Source: Limosilactobacillus caecicola (GTDB lineage Bacteria; Bacillota; Bacilli; Lactobacillales; Lactobacillaceae). From it: a DNA stretch of 64,000 nucleotides. Below the pieces are notes generated by a model. It saw only the letters and a program-made list of their open reading frames with translations. It did no database searches and was not told where the DNA came from. The position numbers and the translations under genes are program-made. Below are positions 51,123-60,606 of the stretch, one piece after another. Numbering within the stretch: the stretch's first letter is position 1; the number at the start of each line of letters is the position of its first letter. The stretch lies in assembly GCF_943192935.1 (NCBI RefSeq), contig NZ_CALPCI010000002.1, forward strand, positions 62,001 to 126,000. Reading direction: 5' to 3'.

Positions 51123-52472
51123 ATGGAATCCTATTGGATACGTTTATTAATTATCGTCGTAATTTTACTGTTAGCGGCCCTCTTTACCCTGTTAGAGTAT
51201 TCAGTGGTCAAGGTCCGGCCAAGTGAGCTTCAGGAAATGAAGCAAACCAAGGTGGTTAAAAAGGCCGAGCACATGGTCGGGAATATGTCCGAATACCTGT
51301 CCACCGCGCAGGTGGGGGTTACTATGACCTCCCTGGTCTTAGGGTGGATTGGTGATGAATTCATTACCGATTTATTGTTAAAGCTCAAGTTCATTCCCGC
51401 TGATATCTTAAAGCCGCTGGCACCAATTATTGGGGTGCTGATCTTTACCTTCTTCCACGCGGTCTTCACCGACCTCGTGCCGAAGAACATGGCGATTGAC
51501 CGGCCGGTGCCAATCTTGTTAGCAATCGTGCACCCGGTCCAGTTCTTCCATCTGATCTTTTACCCATTCGTGTGGTTGTTTGCGGTGGTTGCCGGTGGGA
51601 TCACTAAGGCCCTCGGTTTTAATGCCCAACCTGAAGAGGATACCTATTCCCAAAATGAAATCCTTAGTCTTTCCCAACAATCACAAGAGGCGGGAGAAAT
51701 GGACAAGGATGACGTTACCTTCATGCAGCGGGCCTTTGAAATGAATGATAAGACCGCGGCTGACATCATGGTGGACCGGACCCAACTCGAAGTGATTGAC
51801 CGCAATGCTACAATCAAAGAAGCGGCGCACCTCTACTTCACCAAGCGGTTTACCCGTTACCCAGTGGTACAAAATAATGATAAGGACCACATCGTGGGTT
51901 ACATCTTCGGGTACGATATCATGCGGCAAAACCAGATTAATCCCAAGTCTTCAATTCGCGAAATCATTCGGAAAATTCCGGTGGTTTACGAAGGGGAAGC
52001 ATTATCCGAAGTCCTGCGCAAGATGATGCGGAAGGAAGCCCCGATTGCGGTGGTCCAAGACGAATACGGTGGGACTTCTGGGATCGTTACCGATAAGGAT
52101 ATCTATGAAGAAATGTTCGGCAACGTCCGGGAAGAAATTGACCACGTTTCCGCCGACATGATCGAAAAACAGGGAACGGACAAGAAGGGTAACCGGGTCT
52201 TTAAAGTCTCCGGAAAGACGCCTTTGTCGGACTTTGAACGTTACTTTAAAGTTGATATTCCCCAATTTGATGATAAGGACGTCGCTACTTTGACGGGGTA
52301 CTTCCTGGAAGAGGAATACCCGTTGAAGTTAGATCGGCCAATCCGCCTCGGCGACTTCTCCTTCACGCCAACGGAGGTTCAAAACGAGTACGTCAGTGAA
52401 TTCCGGGTGGTTCAAATTCAAAAGCCAACCAAGGAGAAGGCGACTGATGACCAGGACCAAAGTGAAAAATAA
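51123..52472 (+). CDS. CNNM/CorC-family transporter (hemolysin-like)
   Basis: A 449-residue membrane protein with the CNNM (DUF21) transmembrane domain (about 1-195, including VGVTMTSLVLGWIGDEF and FHAVFTDLVPKNMAI). A pair of CBS domains (about 215-340; RTQLEVIDRNATIKEAAHLY, EAPIAVVQDEYGGTSGIVT) and a C-terminal CorC_HlyC domain (about 350-435) follow. Relatives transport or regulate Mg2+; 'hemolysin' is an old family label. AAAGGTG precedes ATG 51123 at a long spacing. Monocistronic between a promoter and a strong terminator. Confidence 0.92.
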   Translation: MESYWIRLLIIVVILLLAALFTLLEYSVVKVRPSELQEMKQTKVVKKAEHMVGNMSEYLSTAQVGVTMTSLVLGWIGDEFITDLLLKLKFIPADILKPLAPIIGVLIFTFFHAVFTDLVPKNMAIDRPVPILLAIVHPVQFFHLIFYPFVWLFAVVAGGITKALGFNAQPEEDTYSQNEILSLSQQSQEAGEMDKDDVTFMQRAFEMNDKTAADIMVDRTQLEVIDRNATIKEAAHLYFTKRFTRYPVVQNNDKDHIVGYIFGYDIMRQNQINPKSSIREIIRKIPVVYEGEALSEVLRKMMRKEAPIAVVQDEYGGTSGIVTDKDIYEEMFGNVREEIDHVSADMIEKQGTDKKGNRVFKVSGKTPLSDFERYFKVDIPQFDDKDVATLTGYFLEEEYPLKLDRPIRLGDFSFTPTEVQNEYVSEFRVVQIQKPTKEKATDDQDQSEK

Positions 52473-52485
52473 ATGTTGTTAGCTA

Positions 52486-52525
52486 AAAATGCCCCCAAAG
52501 CGGTTCAATGCTTTGGGGGCATTTT
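52486..52525. terminator. Bidirectional terminator between the CNNM and MFS genes
   Basis: A perfect 16-base stem AAAATGCCCCCAAAGC/GCTTTGGGGGCATTTT with an eight-base loop. Confidence 0.96.
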
Positions 52526-52540
52526 CAATTATGTAAATAA

Positions 52541-53758
52541 TTAGGCTTGCTTCCGACTTCGACAAGCAAGTACAATCCAAATGTTAATGAAGAGGGTGGC
52601 ACCAGTCAAGGCGAAGACCATCGAATAAGTCGAGATCCCGGAGATGAGTGACCCCAGCAGGGCCCCAAAGACCGAACCAGCCGCTTGGAAGGACTGGTTG
52701 TATGAGAAGATCCGCCCAAAGGCTTCGTCTGGGACGTCGAGGGTCAGGATAGTTTGTGCCGCTGGCATTAATCCCGCGTTGGTTAGTCCCAAGAGGAACC
52801 GCCAGAAAGCTAACATCCACGGTGAAGTGGTAAAGGTCATTGGGATAAAGAGGATCGTGGCGACGATGAGGCCGACCATCAGGACCTTTTCTGGACCAAC
52901 TTCGTCCATAATGTGACCAACTTTCGAGGCGGAGAGCAGGTTCCCTAATCCTGGTGTGGCGGCAACCACCCCGGCGACGAAGGCGATGTCACCTTTACCG
53001 TGCATCATTTCCTTGACGTAGAGGCTGACAATCGGATCGATACTCATGACGGAGGCTTGCACAATCAGCGTGGTGATAAACATCGCAAAGATGATCTTCA
53101 CGTTGGGGATCGTGTGCAAGAGGTCCTTCATCGGTTTCATTTCTTCTTTATCGATCGGGGTAAAGTGTTCCTTGGTATTGACCCAGGTAGCGATAAAGAC
53201 CAGGAACATCAAGCCCCCGGTAATGAAGAATGGAATCCGGTAACCAAACTTGCTGGAGAGGGCCCCACCGACTAGCGGGCCAATCAGGTTCCCGGTGACC
53301 CCCGCGGTCATCATGGCGGACATGACCCAACCGGACTTGCGGTGCGGAGTTTCACCAGCCATCAGGGCTGTGGCGTTATTGATATAACCAGAAAAGGCCC
53401 CTTGTAAGAAACGCATCCCGATGATCATCCAGACGCTGGTGGACAGCCCGGTGATGAAAATCGTGCAGGCCATCACACCAGAGGCCCGGAGACACATCAA
53501 TTTCCGGCCTTTTTGGTCGGCCAAACTGCCCCAATACGGGGAGACGATGGCTTGTGAGATGAAGGTCATCGCAAAGGCAAGTCCAGAATAGATATTCAAT
53601 TCAAAGCGGTTAAAATTCCCCAGTTCATTAATAAACAGCGAGATGAAGGGCATTGTCATTGAATAGCCCATCCCAGTAATGAAACAACCGATCCAGAGGG
53701 TATAGAAAGTCTTATGCCAGCCCTTGGGCAGTGGTTCGGGATAGTCTGCGGTATCCAT
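52541..53758 (-). CDS. MFS multidrug efflux transporter
   Basis: A 405-residue major facilitator protein with about twelve transmembrane segments. Motif A is in loop 2-3 as GSLADQKGRKLM, and the drug/proton antiporter region AGVTGNLIGPLVGGAL (motif C type GxxxGPxxGG) places it with 12-TMS drug exporters like PmrA or NorA. GAGGAGTG precedes ATG 53758. Substrates cannot be read. It is convergent to the CNNM gene and divergent from the phosphoesterase gene. Confidence 0.9.
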   Translation of the reverse strand: MDTADYPEPLPKGWHKTFYTLWIGCFITGMGYSMTMPFISLFINELGNFNRFELNIYSGLAFAMTFISQAIVSPYWGSLADQKGRKLMCLRASGVMACTIFITGLSTSVWMIIGMRFLQGAFSGYINNATALMAGETPHRKSGWVMSAMMTAGVTGNLIGPLVGGALSSKFGYRIPFFITGGLMFLVFIATWVNTKEHFTPIDKEEMKPMKDLLHTIPNVKIIFAMFITTLIVQASVMSIDPIVSLYVKEMMHGKGDIAFVAGVVAATPGLGNLLSASKVGHIMDEVGPEKVLMVGLIVATILFIPMTFTTSPWMLAFWRFLLGLTNAGLMPAAQTILTLDVPDEAFGRIFSYNQSFQAAGSVFGALLGSLISGISTYSMVFALTGATLFINIWIVLACRSRKQA

Positions 53759-53876
53759 AGATTAATTGATCACTCCTCAAAAAATAATACGGCTACCAGT
53801 ATACCAGATTTGGGCGAAAATTCGTGAGGAAAGTATGGTAAAGTGGTAGTAATAAGCGAAAAGTGGGGCGGTTGAG

Positions 53877-54728
53877 ATGACAAAACGGGTTGCAGTATTT
53901 TCTGATGTGCACGGGAATGTGCACGCGTTTCAGGCGATGGTGGCGGATGCCAAACGCCAGCACATTGACGCCAGTTGGTTTGTAGGCGATTTATTCATGC
54001 CCGGACCGGGGATTGACACCATTTGGCAACTTTTCAAACAATTAAATCCGGAAGTAATCGTTCGTGGTAATTGGGACGACCTGACGGTGCGTGGTGCCCG
54101 GGGTGAGATGGACCTGGATAAGCCTTCCCATATTTACTTTGCCCGCCTTGGTCAATATGTGGGTGAGCGCATTGCGCCGGCCATTCTAGACGAAATTGCC
54201 AGTTGGCCCCTGCACCAAAACGTTCAGGAAGGACCACTGACCTTCGGGATTTCCCATAATTTACCGAAGCTTAACTTGGGTCAGGACCTCTTTCCAACGA
54301 AGGATTCGACCAATTTTGATCGGTTATTTGAAGATAAGACACCCGATGTGGCGATCTACGCCCATGTTCACCACCAACTGCTGCGTTACGCCAGTGATGA
54401 ACGGGAGATCCTGAACCCCGGTTCCGTGGGTGAACCATTCAATGGTTGGGACCGCCTGCAAAAGGATACCAGAGCCCATTACCTGATTTTAGATCTGGAT
54501 GAGCAGGGCATTGCCGGATTAAATTTCCGCCACGTTGCCTATGATCGGGCAGCTGAAGGGCGGTTGGCGGATGAATCTGGGGTACCATACCTTGATTTAT
54601 ACCATCGGACAATGCGGTCTGGTCGGGTGGACACCCATAACCAACCGCTGGTGGAAGCACAGAACCACAAGCATGATTATGCCAATGAATACCGCCGCTA
54701 TGCTCGGAAGATTAATGACAAAAAGTAA
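53877..54728 (+). CDS. Calcineurin-like metallophosphoesterase
   Basis: A 283-residue cytoplasmic phosphoesterase with the metal motifs in order: FSDVHGN (residues 8-14), VGDLFMPGP, VRGNWDD (a GNxD variant of GNHD), and HVHHQ followed by NPGSVGEPFN. This set matches the YfcE/MPP-like family of Firmicutes with DxH-GD-GNxD-H-GxH-like blocks. The C-terminal 60 residues are an extension. A GTGGGGCGG stretch precedes ATG 53877. The substrate is unknown. Confidence 0.88.
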   Translation: MTKRVAVFSDVHGNVHAFQAMVADAKRQHIDASWFVGDLFMPGPGIDTIWQLFKQLNPEVIVRGNWDDLTVRGARGEMDLDKPSHIYFARLGQYVGERIAPAILDEIASWPLHQNVQEGPLTFGISHNLPKLNLGQDLFPTKDSTNFDRLFEDKTPDVAIYAHVHHQLLRYASDEREILNPGSVGEPFNGWDRLQKDTRAHYLILDLDEQGIAGLNFRHVAYDRAAEGRLADESGVPYLDLYHRTMRSGRVDTHNQPLVEAQNHKHDYANEYRRYARKINDKK

Positions 54729-54738
54729 GTAAAAATCC

Positions 54739-54766
54739 TTGCATAATTTCACAAATGTGAGATAAT
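54739..54766 (+). promoter_or_regulatory. Promoter of rpsN
   Basis: TTGCAT (54739-54744) and GATAAT (54761-54766), 16 bases apart. The leader to the start codon is about 90 bases. TATTATTACGA over the start region resembles one half of a Zur operator; the other half does not match. Confidence 0.55.
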
Positions 54767-54862
54767 ATTATTACGAGATTGACGGGTATAAATGTTTAAA
54801 CGTAATTTTTAATTACCACCACTGTTTCAAAAATCGATTGTCAAAGGAGGACGATAGATAAT

Positions 54863-55132
54863 ATGGCTAAAAAGTCAAAAATTGCTAAATTAGCACACCA
54901 ACGTGCCTTAGTTAAGAAGTACGCAGCAAAGCGTCGTGAATTAAAAGCCAAGGGCGACTACATTGCCTTGTCCAAGCTCCCACGGAATTCGAGTGCGGTG
55001 CGGTTACGTAACCGGGACGAATATGATGGCCGGCCACACGCTTACATGCGTAAGTTCGGAATGTCACGGTTGACGTTCCGGGACTTAGCACACAAGGGTC
55101 AAATTCCTGGTGTTAAAAAGGCCAGTTGGTAA
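54863..55132 (+). CDS. rpsN: Ribosomal protein S14, zinc-independent form
   Basis: Small-subunit protein of 89 residues, [20 protein letters not shown] at the N-terminus and [27 protein letters not shown] at the C-terminus. The CxxC pairs of the 61-residue zinc-binding form (encoded in the spc operon) are absent. In Bacillus the stand-alone C-minus S14 (YhzA/RpsNB) replaces the zinc form when zinc is scarce, under Zur. Being monocistronic and outside a ribosomal operon fits that role. AAAGGAGG precedes ATG 54863. A second rpsN is expected elsewhere in the genome. Confidence 0.95.
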   Translation: MAKKSKIAKLAHQRALVKKYAAKRRELKAKGDYIALSKLPRNSSAVRLRNRDEYDGRPHAYMRKFGMSRLTFRDLAHKGQIPGVKKASW

Positions 55133-55134
55133 TC

Positions 55135-55168
55135 AAAAAGAGCATCCACACGATGGATGCTCTTTTTT
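55135..55168. terminator. Bidirectional terminator between rpsN and pepD
   Basis: AAAAAGAGCATCCA pairs with TGGATGCTCTTTTT around CACGA, with a T-run on each strand. Confidence 0.95.
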
Positions 55169-55200
55169 ACTTCCTTACATTGCACACCAAAATAGCTGCA

Positions 55201-56607
55201 CTATAAATTTTCGTCAGTATTGAAATTCAAGGGACTGTAATCAGTCATTTTGGTAATCAAGTCCAGTGTCAATTGCTGGTAACGTTTCAGAACGTCCTTG
55301 GCGAAAGCTTGGTTTTGATTGGTCACCCGTGCTTCCCAATCCGCGTTCTTATACTTAGTGGACTCATCCACTTGCCGCATGAATTGGATGGCTGCGGCAT
55401 TGACTTTGGCCTGCACATCTTCCAATAACGGCAAAAAGTCATGGTAATGACTATCGACTAGCACACTGGTATGCTTAAAAATCCAGTAGGCAGAGTTTAA
55501 TTGAGCGGGTAACTTGCCGCGCTTAAACTCGGCGGGGACGGCATTGATGTCGGCAAAGAAGGGGATAAAGGAGCTTTCCGCGGTGACTCCCATCGCGAGC
55601 CAGTGGATATCATTGCCATGGGGCCGATTAGTTTGGAGAATATGGGATTCCTGCGTCTTCGCGAGACTGATGGGTCGGTAACGGTGGCGGTCCTGGTCAT
55701 TGCCGGTGCCGACTGGATCAAAGGAGGTTCCTTGGTAATGGGAACCCAGGAAGTTTTGCACATCAAAAATCGATAGTCGGTGGTCCGGACGCATGATAAA
55801 TGGTAAATCCTGTGACTCGGGTGTTTCATTGCTGGACGTTTGCGGACTAAACATTTGATGGCCCGACCAGACCCGTGGGGTACTGTAAATCGCGTCAGAA
55901 CGGTCTGCGGTCCCAAAAATTTGTCGGAAGTTAAAGTGGTCTGGAGTAGGATTTAAGTGGTTATTTTCGACAAATTCACGGAGCTGTGGGTGGTACATAA
56001 ACTTGTCCGGATCGTCAAAATCGATTTCCTGGATGGCGAGTTGGTTACCGGCGACTGCATAGGCATCGTCCGGGATCCGTTGAGCGACCCAATAATGGCC
56101 AGCGCCGGACTCAAAGTACCAGGCTTCATCATCGTCTGCAAACAACACCCCGTTGGTTTCGCCGGTCCCGTATTTGGCGATTAGGTTGCCAAGGCGTTGG
56201 ACCCCTTCACGGGCGGTTTTCACAAAGGGCAGGACCACCGTTACCATGGCTTCTTCGTTTAAGCCATCATCAACGAGAGGGTCGACACCAAGCACCAGGT
56301 CATTGGAATAGGCGCTTTCGGTCGCACTCATGGCCACGTGATATTCGTTAATCCCGTCTTCTTCAAACAGGCCTTCCTTGTCTGTCCACTCTGGGGTCGC
56401 GGTGTATTTAAAACTCGGGCCTGGCAGTTGTAATTTAAGGCCCGTTTCCTTCGATTTAAAGCTGGTGCCGAGCTCGCCCCGTTGGTGAACGACAAAGTGT
56501 TTTGGCCAGGCGGCCTTCGCGTCTTCATTCCGGCCAATCATAATGGTGCCGTCGATGGAGGCCTTTTTCCCTACTAAGATACTGGTACATGCTGAAAATT
56601 TTTTCAT
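55201..56607 (-). CDS. pepD: C69-family dipeptidase (PepD)
   Basis: N-terminal nucleophile hydrolase that cleaves dipeptides in the cytoplasm. The 468-residue protein begins MKKFSACTSILVGKKASIDG: Cys7 is the nucleophile exposed after removal of six residues. Further family blocks are TIMIGRNEDAK, EYHVAMSATESAYSNDLVL and DDDEAWYFESGAGHYWVAQR. It is close in length to PepD of Lactobacillus helveticus. AGGAGG precedes ATG 56607. Monocistronic, divergent from the antiporter gene. Confidence 0.94.
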   Translation of the reverse strand: MKKFSACTSILVGKKASIDGTIMIGRNEDAKAAWPKHFVVHQRGELGTSFKSKETGLKLQLPGPSFKYTATPEWTDKEGLFEEDGINEYHVAMSATESAYSNDLVLGVDPLVDDGLNEEAMVTVVLPFVKTAREGVQRLGNLIAKYGTGETNGVLFADDDEAWYFESGAGHYWVAQRIPDDAYAVAGNQLAIQEIDFDDPDKFMYHPQLREFVENNHLNPTPDHFNFRQIFGTADRSDAIYSTPRVWSGHQMFSPQTSSNETPESQDLPFIMRPDHRLSIFDVQNFLGSHYQGTSFDPVGTGNDQDRHRYRPISLAKTQESHILQTNRPHGNDIHWLAMGVTAESSFIPFFADINAVPAEFKRGKLPAQLNSAYWIFKHTSVLVDSHYHDFLPLLEDVQAKVNAAAIQFMRQVDESTKYKNADWEARVTNQNQAFAKDVLKRYQQLTLDLITKMTDYSPLNFNTDENL

Positions 56608-56695
56608 GACGTTCCTCCTAAAAATGCGGATATTGGTTTAATTTTACCGCAAATTAATAGTAAAATTGATGAAGAATTAGCAAAGAAGGGATCTT

Positions 56696-58528
56696 ATGAC
56701 ACAGTTATCAATGGTGCTGGTCATGTTTGCAGCACTGCTCATTCCAATTTTAATGGCCCGGTTCAAGATTTCGGGGGTGCCGACGGCGGTTGCCGAAATT
56801 GTCATCGGGATCATTATTGGGAAAAGCTGTTTGAATTGGGTCCAGGTGACGACGGACCTCAACGGCTTATCGTCACTTGGGGTGATTATCTTAATGTTCC
56901 TGTCCGGGATGGAGATTGATTTTGACCTCTTTAAGCCCGGTAACGGTCAGGAGCAACCGCGCTGGTCGCCGGTCAAACTAGCGATAATGGCGTTCGTAGG
57001 CACCCTGGTGAACGCATTGATCCTGGGAATTATCCTCAAGTTCACGGGATTGTTCAGTGACGTTTTCCTCGCGATCATTCTGTTCTCGACCGTCGCCCTC
57101 GGGGTGGTTATTGCCACTCTAAAGGAAAAGGAAATTTTGAGTCGGCCAATGGGGCAGACGATTCTCTTGACCGCCGTTCTCGGTGAAGTAGTTCCGATGT
57201 TCGCCTTGACAGTCTACGCGTCAGTTAACGGAGGTGACGGGAGCCGAATTTGGTTGATCGTTCTGCTCTTGCTCGCGGCGATCATTCTCCTGCGTCGGTT
57301 TAAGCAACCCTACATCTGGTTTACCCAGATCACGAAAGCCACGACCCAGTTAGACATTCGGCTAGCCTTCTTCCTGATCTTCACTTTGGTAATTATCGCG
57401 GAAACGGTCGGGGCTGAAAATATCCTCGGGGCCTTCCTAGCCGGGATGGTCATGAAGCTGCTGGAACCGAGTGAGGCGACCCGTGATAAGCTGACTTCGA
57501 TTGGCTACGGCTTCTTCATCCCGATCTTCTTCATTATGACCGGGGTCAAGTTGAACCTCCGGACCTTAGTCACGAATCCGCAGGCGTTAATGCTGATTCC
57601 GGTGCTGGTGCTTTGCTTTATCCTGGCCAAGGCCTGGGCCTTCCCGGTTTACCACCTGCGTTTTAACCGCCGCAACTCCTTTGCCGGGAGTTTCTTAACG
57701 GTGACCACGATTACGCTGGTGCTGCCATCACTGCAGGTGGCGCGGAACTTGCACACGATTACCGCTACCCAATCCGACGCCTTTATTTTGGCGGCCGTGA
57801 TCGTTTGCATTGTTGCCCCGATTATCTTTAATTCACAGTACCATCTGGACCGCGAAGACTTGATCCGTCAACGGGTTGTCTTCTTAGGGGCCAACGAATT
57901 GACCATTCCGGTCGCGCAACAATTAGGACGCAACTGGTTCGATATTCGGATGGTGACTGACGATGAAAAGAATTACAAAACTTACAATAGTCAAGTTGAT
58001 GACCTCAAGTACTTCGACCACTTGGAAGAGGCCGAACTCGAAGCCGGTAAGTATTTTGATACTGACATCATGGTGACCGGCTTCCGACGCGATGACAAGA
58101 ATTTTAAGTACAGCCGGCTTGCTAAGCAGCATGGTGTCAAGCGGGTGATCATGGCCCAGGTTAACCGGACGGCGGATGAGAAGCAAATTGAGACGTTGGG
58201 TAGTGAAGGGGTCGAATTCTTCAACCCGTTCAATGTTGAAGCGTCTGTCTTGCGTTCCTTGATTGAATCGCCGGCTGTTTACCAAATGCTGACCAGTACC
58301 GAAGCGGGCCTCTTTGAAGTCCGCGTCCGCAACGGCAAGTACGCCGACCGGCCGTTGATGGACTTGCCTTTTGTTGACCAAATCACGATTAGTCGGATCC
58401 GGCGGGGGAATCAGTGGATCGTGCCAACTGGTGGGACCACGATTGAGTACAATGACCACCTGATCTTTACTGCGAAAAACTTGGGAATTGTTTCCACAAT
58501 CCGGCGTGAATTGAGTAAGCCCAACTAA
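56696..58528 (+). CDS. CPA2-type cation:proton antiporter with TrkA-C domain
   Basis: A 610-residue protein. The first about 385 residues form some 12 transmembrane segments of the Na+/H+ exchanger fold (VPTAVAEIVIGIIIGKS, GVIILMFLSGMEIDFDLF, AENILGAFLAGMVMKLL). The middle part (about 395-510) resembles a Rossmann-type TrkA-N domain but lacks an obvious GxGxxG, and the C-terminal 80 residues form a TrkA-C domain (LFEVRVRNGKYADRPLMDLP). This architecture is that of KefB/GerN-like Na+ or K+ exchangers. AAGAAGGGA precedes ATG 56696. Confidence 0.9.
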   Translation: MTQLSMVLVMFAALLIPILMARFKISGVPTAVAEIVIGIIIGKSCLNWVQVTTDLNGLSSLGVIILMFLSGMEIDFDLFKPGNGQEQPRWSPVKLAIMAFVGTLVNALILGIILKFTGLFSDVFLAIILFSTVALGVVIATLKEKEILSRPMGQTILLTAVLGEVVPMFALTVYASVNGGDGSRIWLIVLLLLAAIILLRRFKQPYIWFTQITKATTQLDIRLAFFLIFTLVIIAETVGAENILGAFLAGMVMKLLEPSEATRDKLTSIGYGFFIPIFFIMTGVKLNLRTLVTNPQALMLIPVLVLCFILAKAWAFPVYHLRFNRRNSFAGSFLTVTTITLVLPSLQVARNLHTITATQSDAFILAAVIVCIVAPIIFNSQYHLDREDLIRQRVVFLGANELTIPVAQQLGRNWFDIRMVTDDEKNYKTYNSQVDDLKYFDHLEEAELEAGKYFDTDIMVTGFRRDDKNFKYSRLAKQHGVKRVIMAQVNRTADEKQIETLGSEGVEFFNPFNVEASVLRSLIESPAVYQMLTSTEAGLFEVRVRNGKYADRPLMDLPFVDQITISRIRRGNQWIVPTGGTTIEYNDHLIFTAKNLGIVSTIRRELSKPN

Positions 58529-58594
58529 TGACTAACGAGTCGCGCCAACCCCAAACTTGTTGTACAATTAAGTAGTTTTTGAATGGACGATTGA

Positions 58595-60106
<1,512 letters not shown>

Positions 60107-60140
60107 TTGAGAATCTAACGGGAAGAGAGTTTGATTGAGA

Positions 60141-60392
60141 ATGAAAAAGTTAATTGCACAGGTATTAAGTCTCATCGGGATGGTCATCATTTTATACTCG
60201 GTCCTCTTTTTGAACGGGGCCCAGCAGGAAATGATTAACCTCCTGGGGGTTCTCTTTGCACTTGCGGGTACGCTCGCGGCGCTGTGGACACCGGAGCTCA
60301 GTAGCAAGGACCGTTGGCTAATGGGCGCTAACGTGATCTTATTTGCGGTGGCGGTAGTGGTCGCAATCATCAAGGTTGCCATTCACGCCTAA
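60141..60392 (+). CDS. Small membrane protein, unrecognised
   Basis: An 83-residue protein with three hydrophobic segments (about 5-24, 31-48 and 60-81) and little else. I do not recognise the family. The start is ATG 60141, with GGAAGAGAG upstream at a rather long distance; TTG 60135 is an alternative. It lies 34 bases after glpK with no terminator between, so it may be co-transcribed, but no functional link is visible. Confidence 0.65.
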   Translation: MKKLIAQVLSLIGMVIILYSVLFLNGAQQEMINLLGVLFALAGTLAALWTPELSSKDRWLMGANVILFAVAVVVAIIKVAIHA

Positions 60393-60399
60393 TTCACCG

Positions 60400-60428
60400 T
60401 TGACAATTACGCCCGATCACGGTAAGAT
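60400..60428 (+). promoter_or_regulatory. Promoter of the tRNA-Pro gene
   Basis: A perfect -35 TTGACA (60400-60405) and TAAGAT (60423-60428), 17 bases apart, about 35 bases before the mature tRNA. Confidence 0.8.
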
Positions 60429-60463
60429 ATTATTCGTTGTTGGCAAGCAATGACGAATGATTT

Positions 60464-60537
60464 CGGAAAGTAGCTCAGCTTGGTAGAGCACCTGGTTTGG
60501 GACCAGGGGGTCGCAGGTTCGAATCCTGTCTTTCCGA
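60464..60537 (+). tRNA. tRNA-Pro (anticodon UGG)
   Basis: A complete cloverleaf of 74 bases. The acceptor CGGAAAG pairs with CTTTCCG, with discriminator A. The D arm contains AGCTTGGTAGAGC, the anticodon arm is CCTGG-TTTGGGA-CCAGG, and the T arm contains GGTTCGAATCC. The 3' CCA is not encoded. It has its own promoter and terminator and stands alone, not in a tRNA cluster. Confidence 0.97.
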
Positions 60538-60544
60538 TTGATTT

Positions 60545-60578
60545 GCGCGGGTGAGGTTTTCTTACCGGCGCTTTTTTT
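60545..60578 (+). terminator. Terminator of the tRNA-Pro gene
   Basis: GCGC-GGTGAG pairs with CTTACC-GGCGC around GTTTT, followed by seven T residues. Confidence 0.85.
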
Positions 60579-60606
60579 ATGGAAATTCTACGAATGGAGT
60601 AGCAAG

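Noticed and set aside
54761-54780. A full Zur operator before rpsN
   Set aside because: Only the right half resembles TCGTAATnATTACGA; the left half matches two of seven bases, so I do not annotate it as an operator.
57923-58459. A 178-codon open frame opposite the antiporter C-terminal domain
   Set aside because: Antisense shadow; the sense strand holds a convincing TrkA-C domain.
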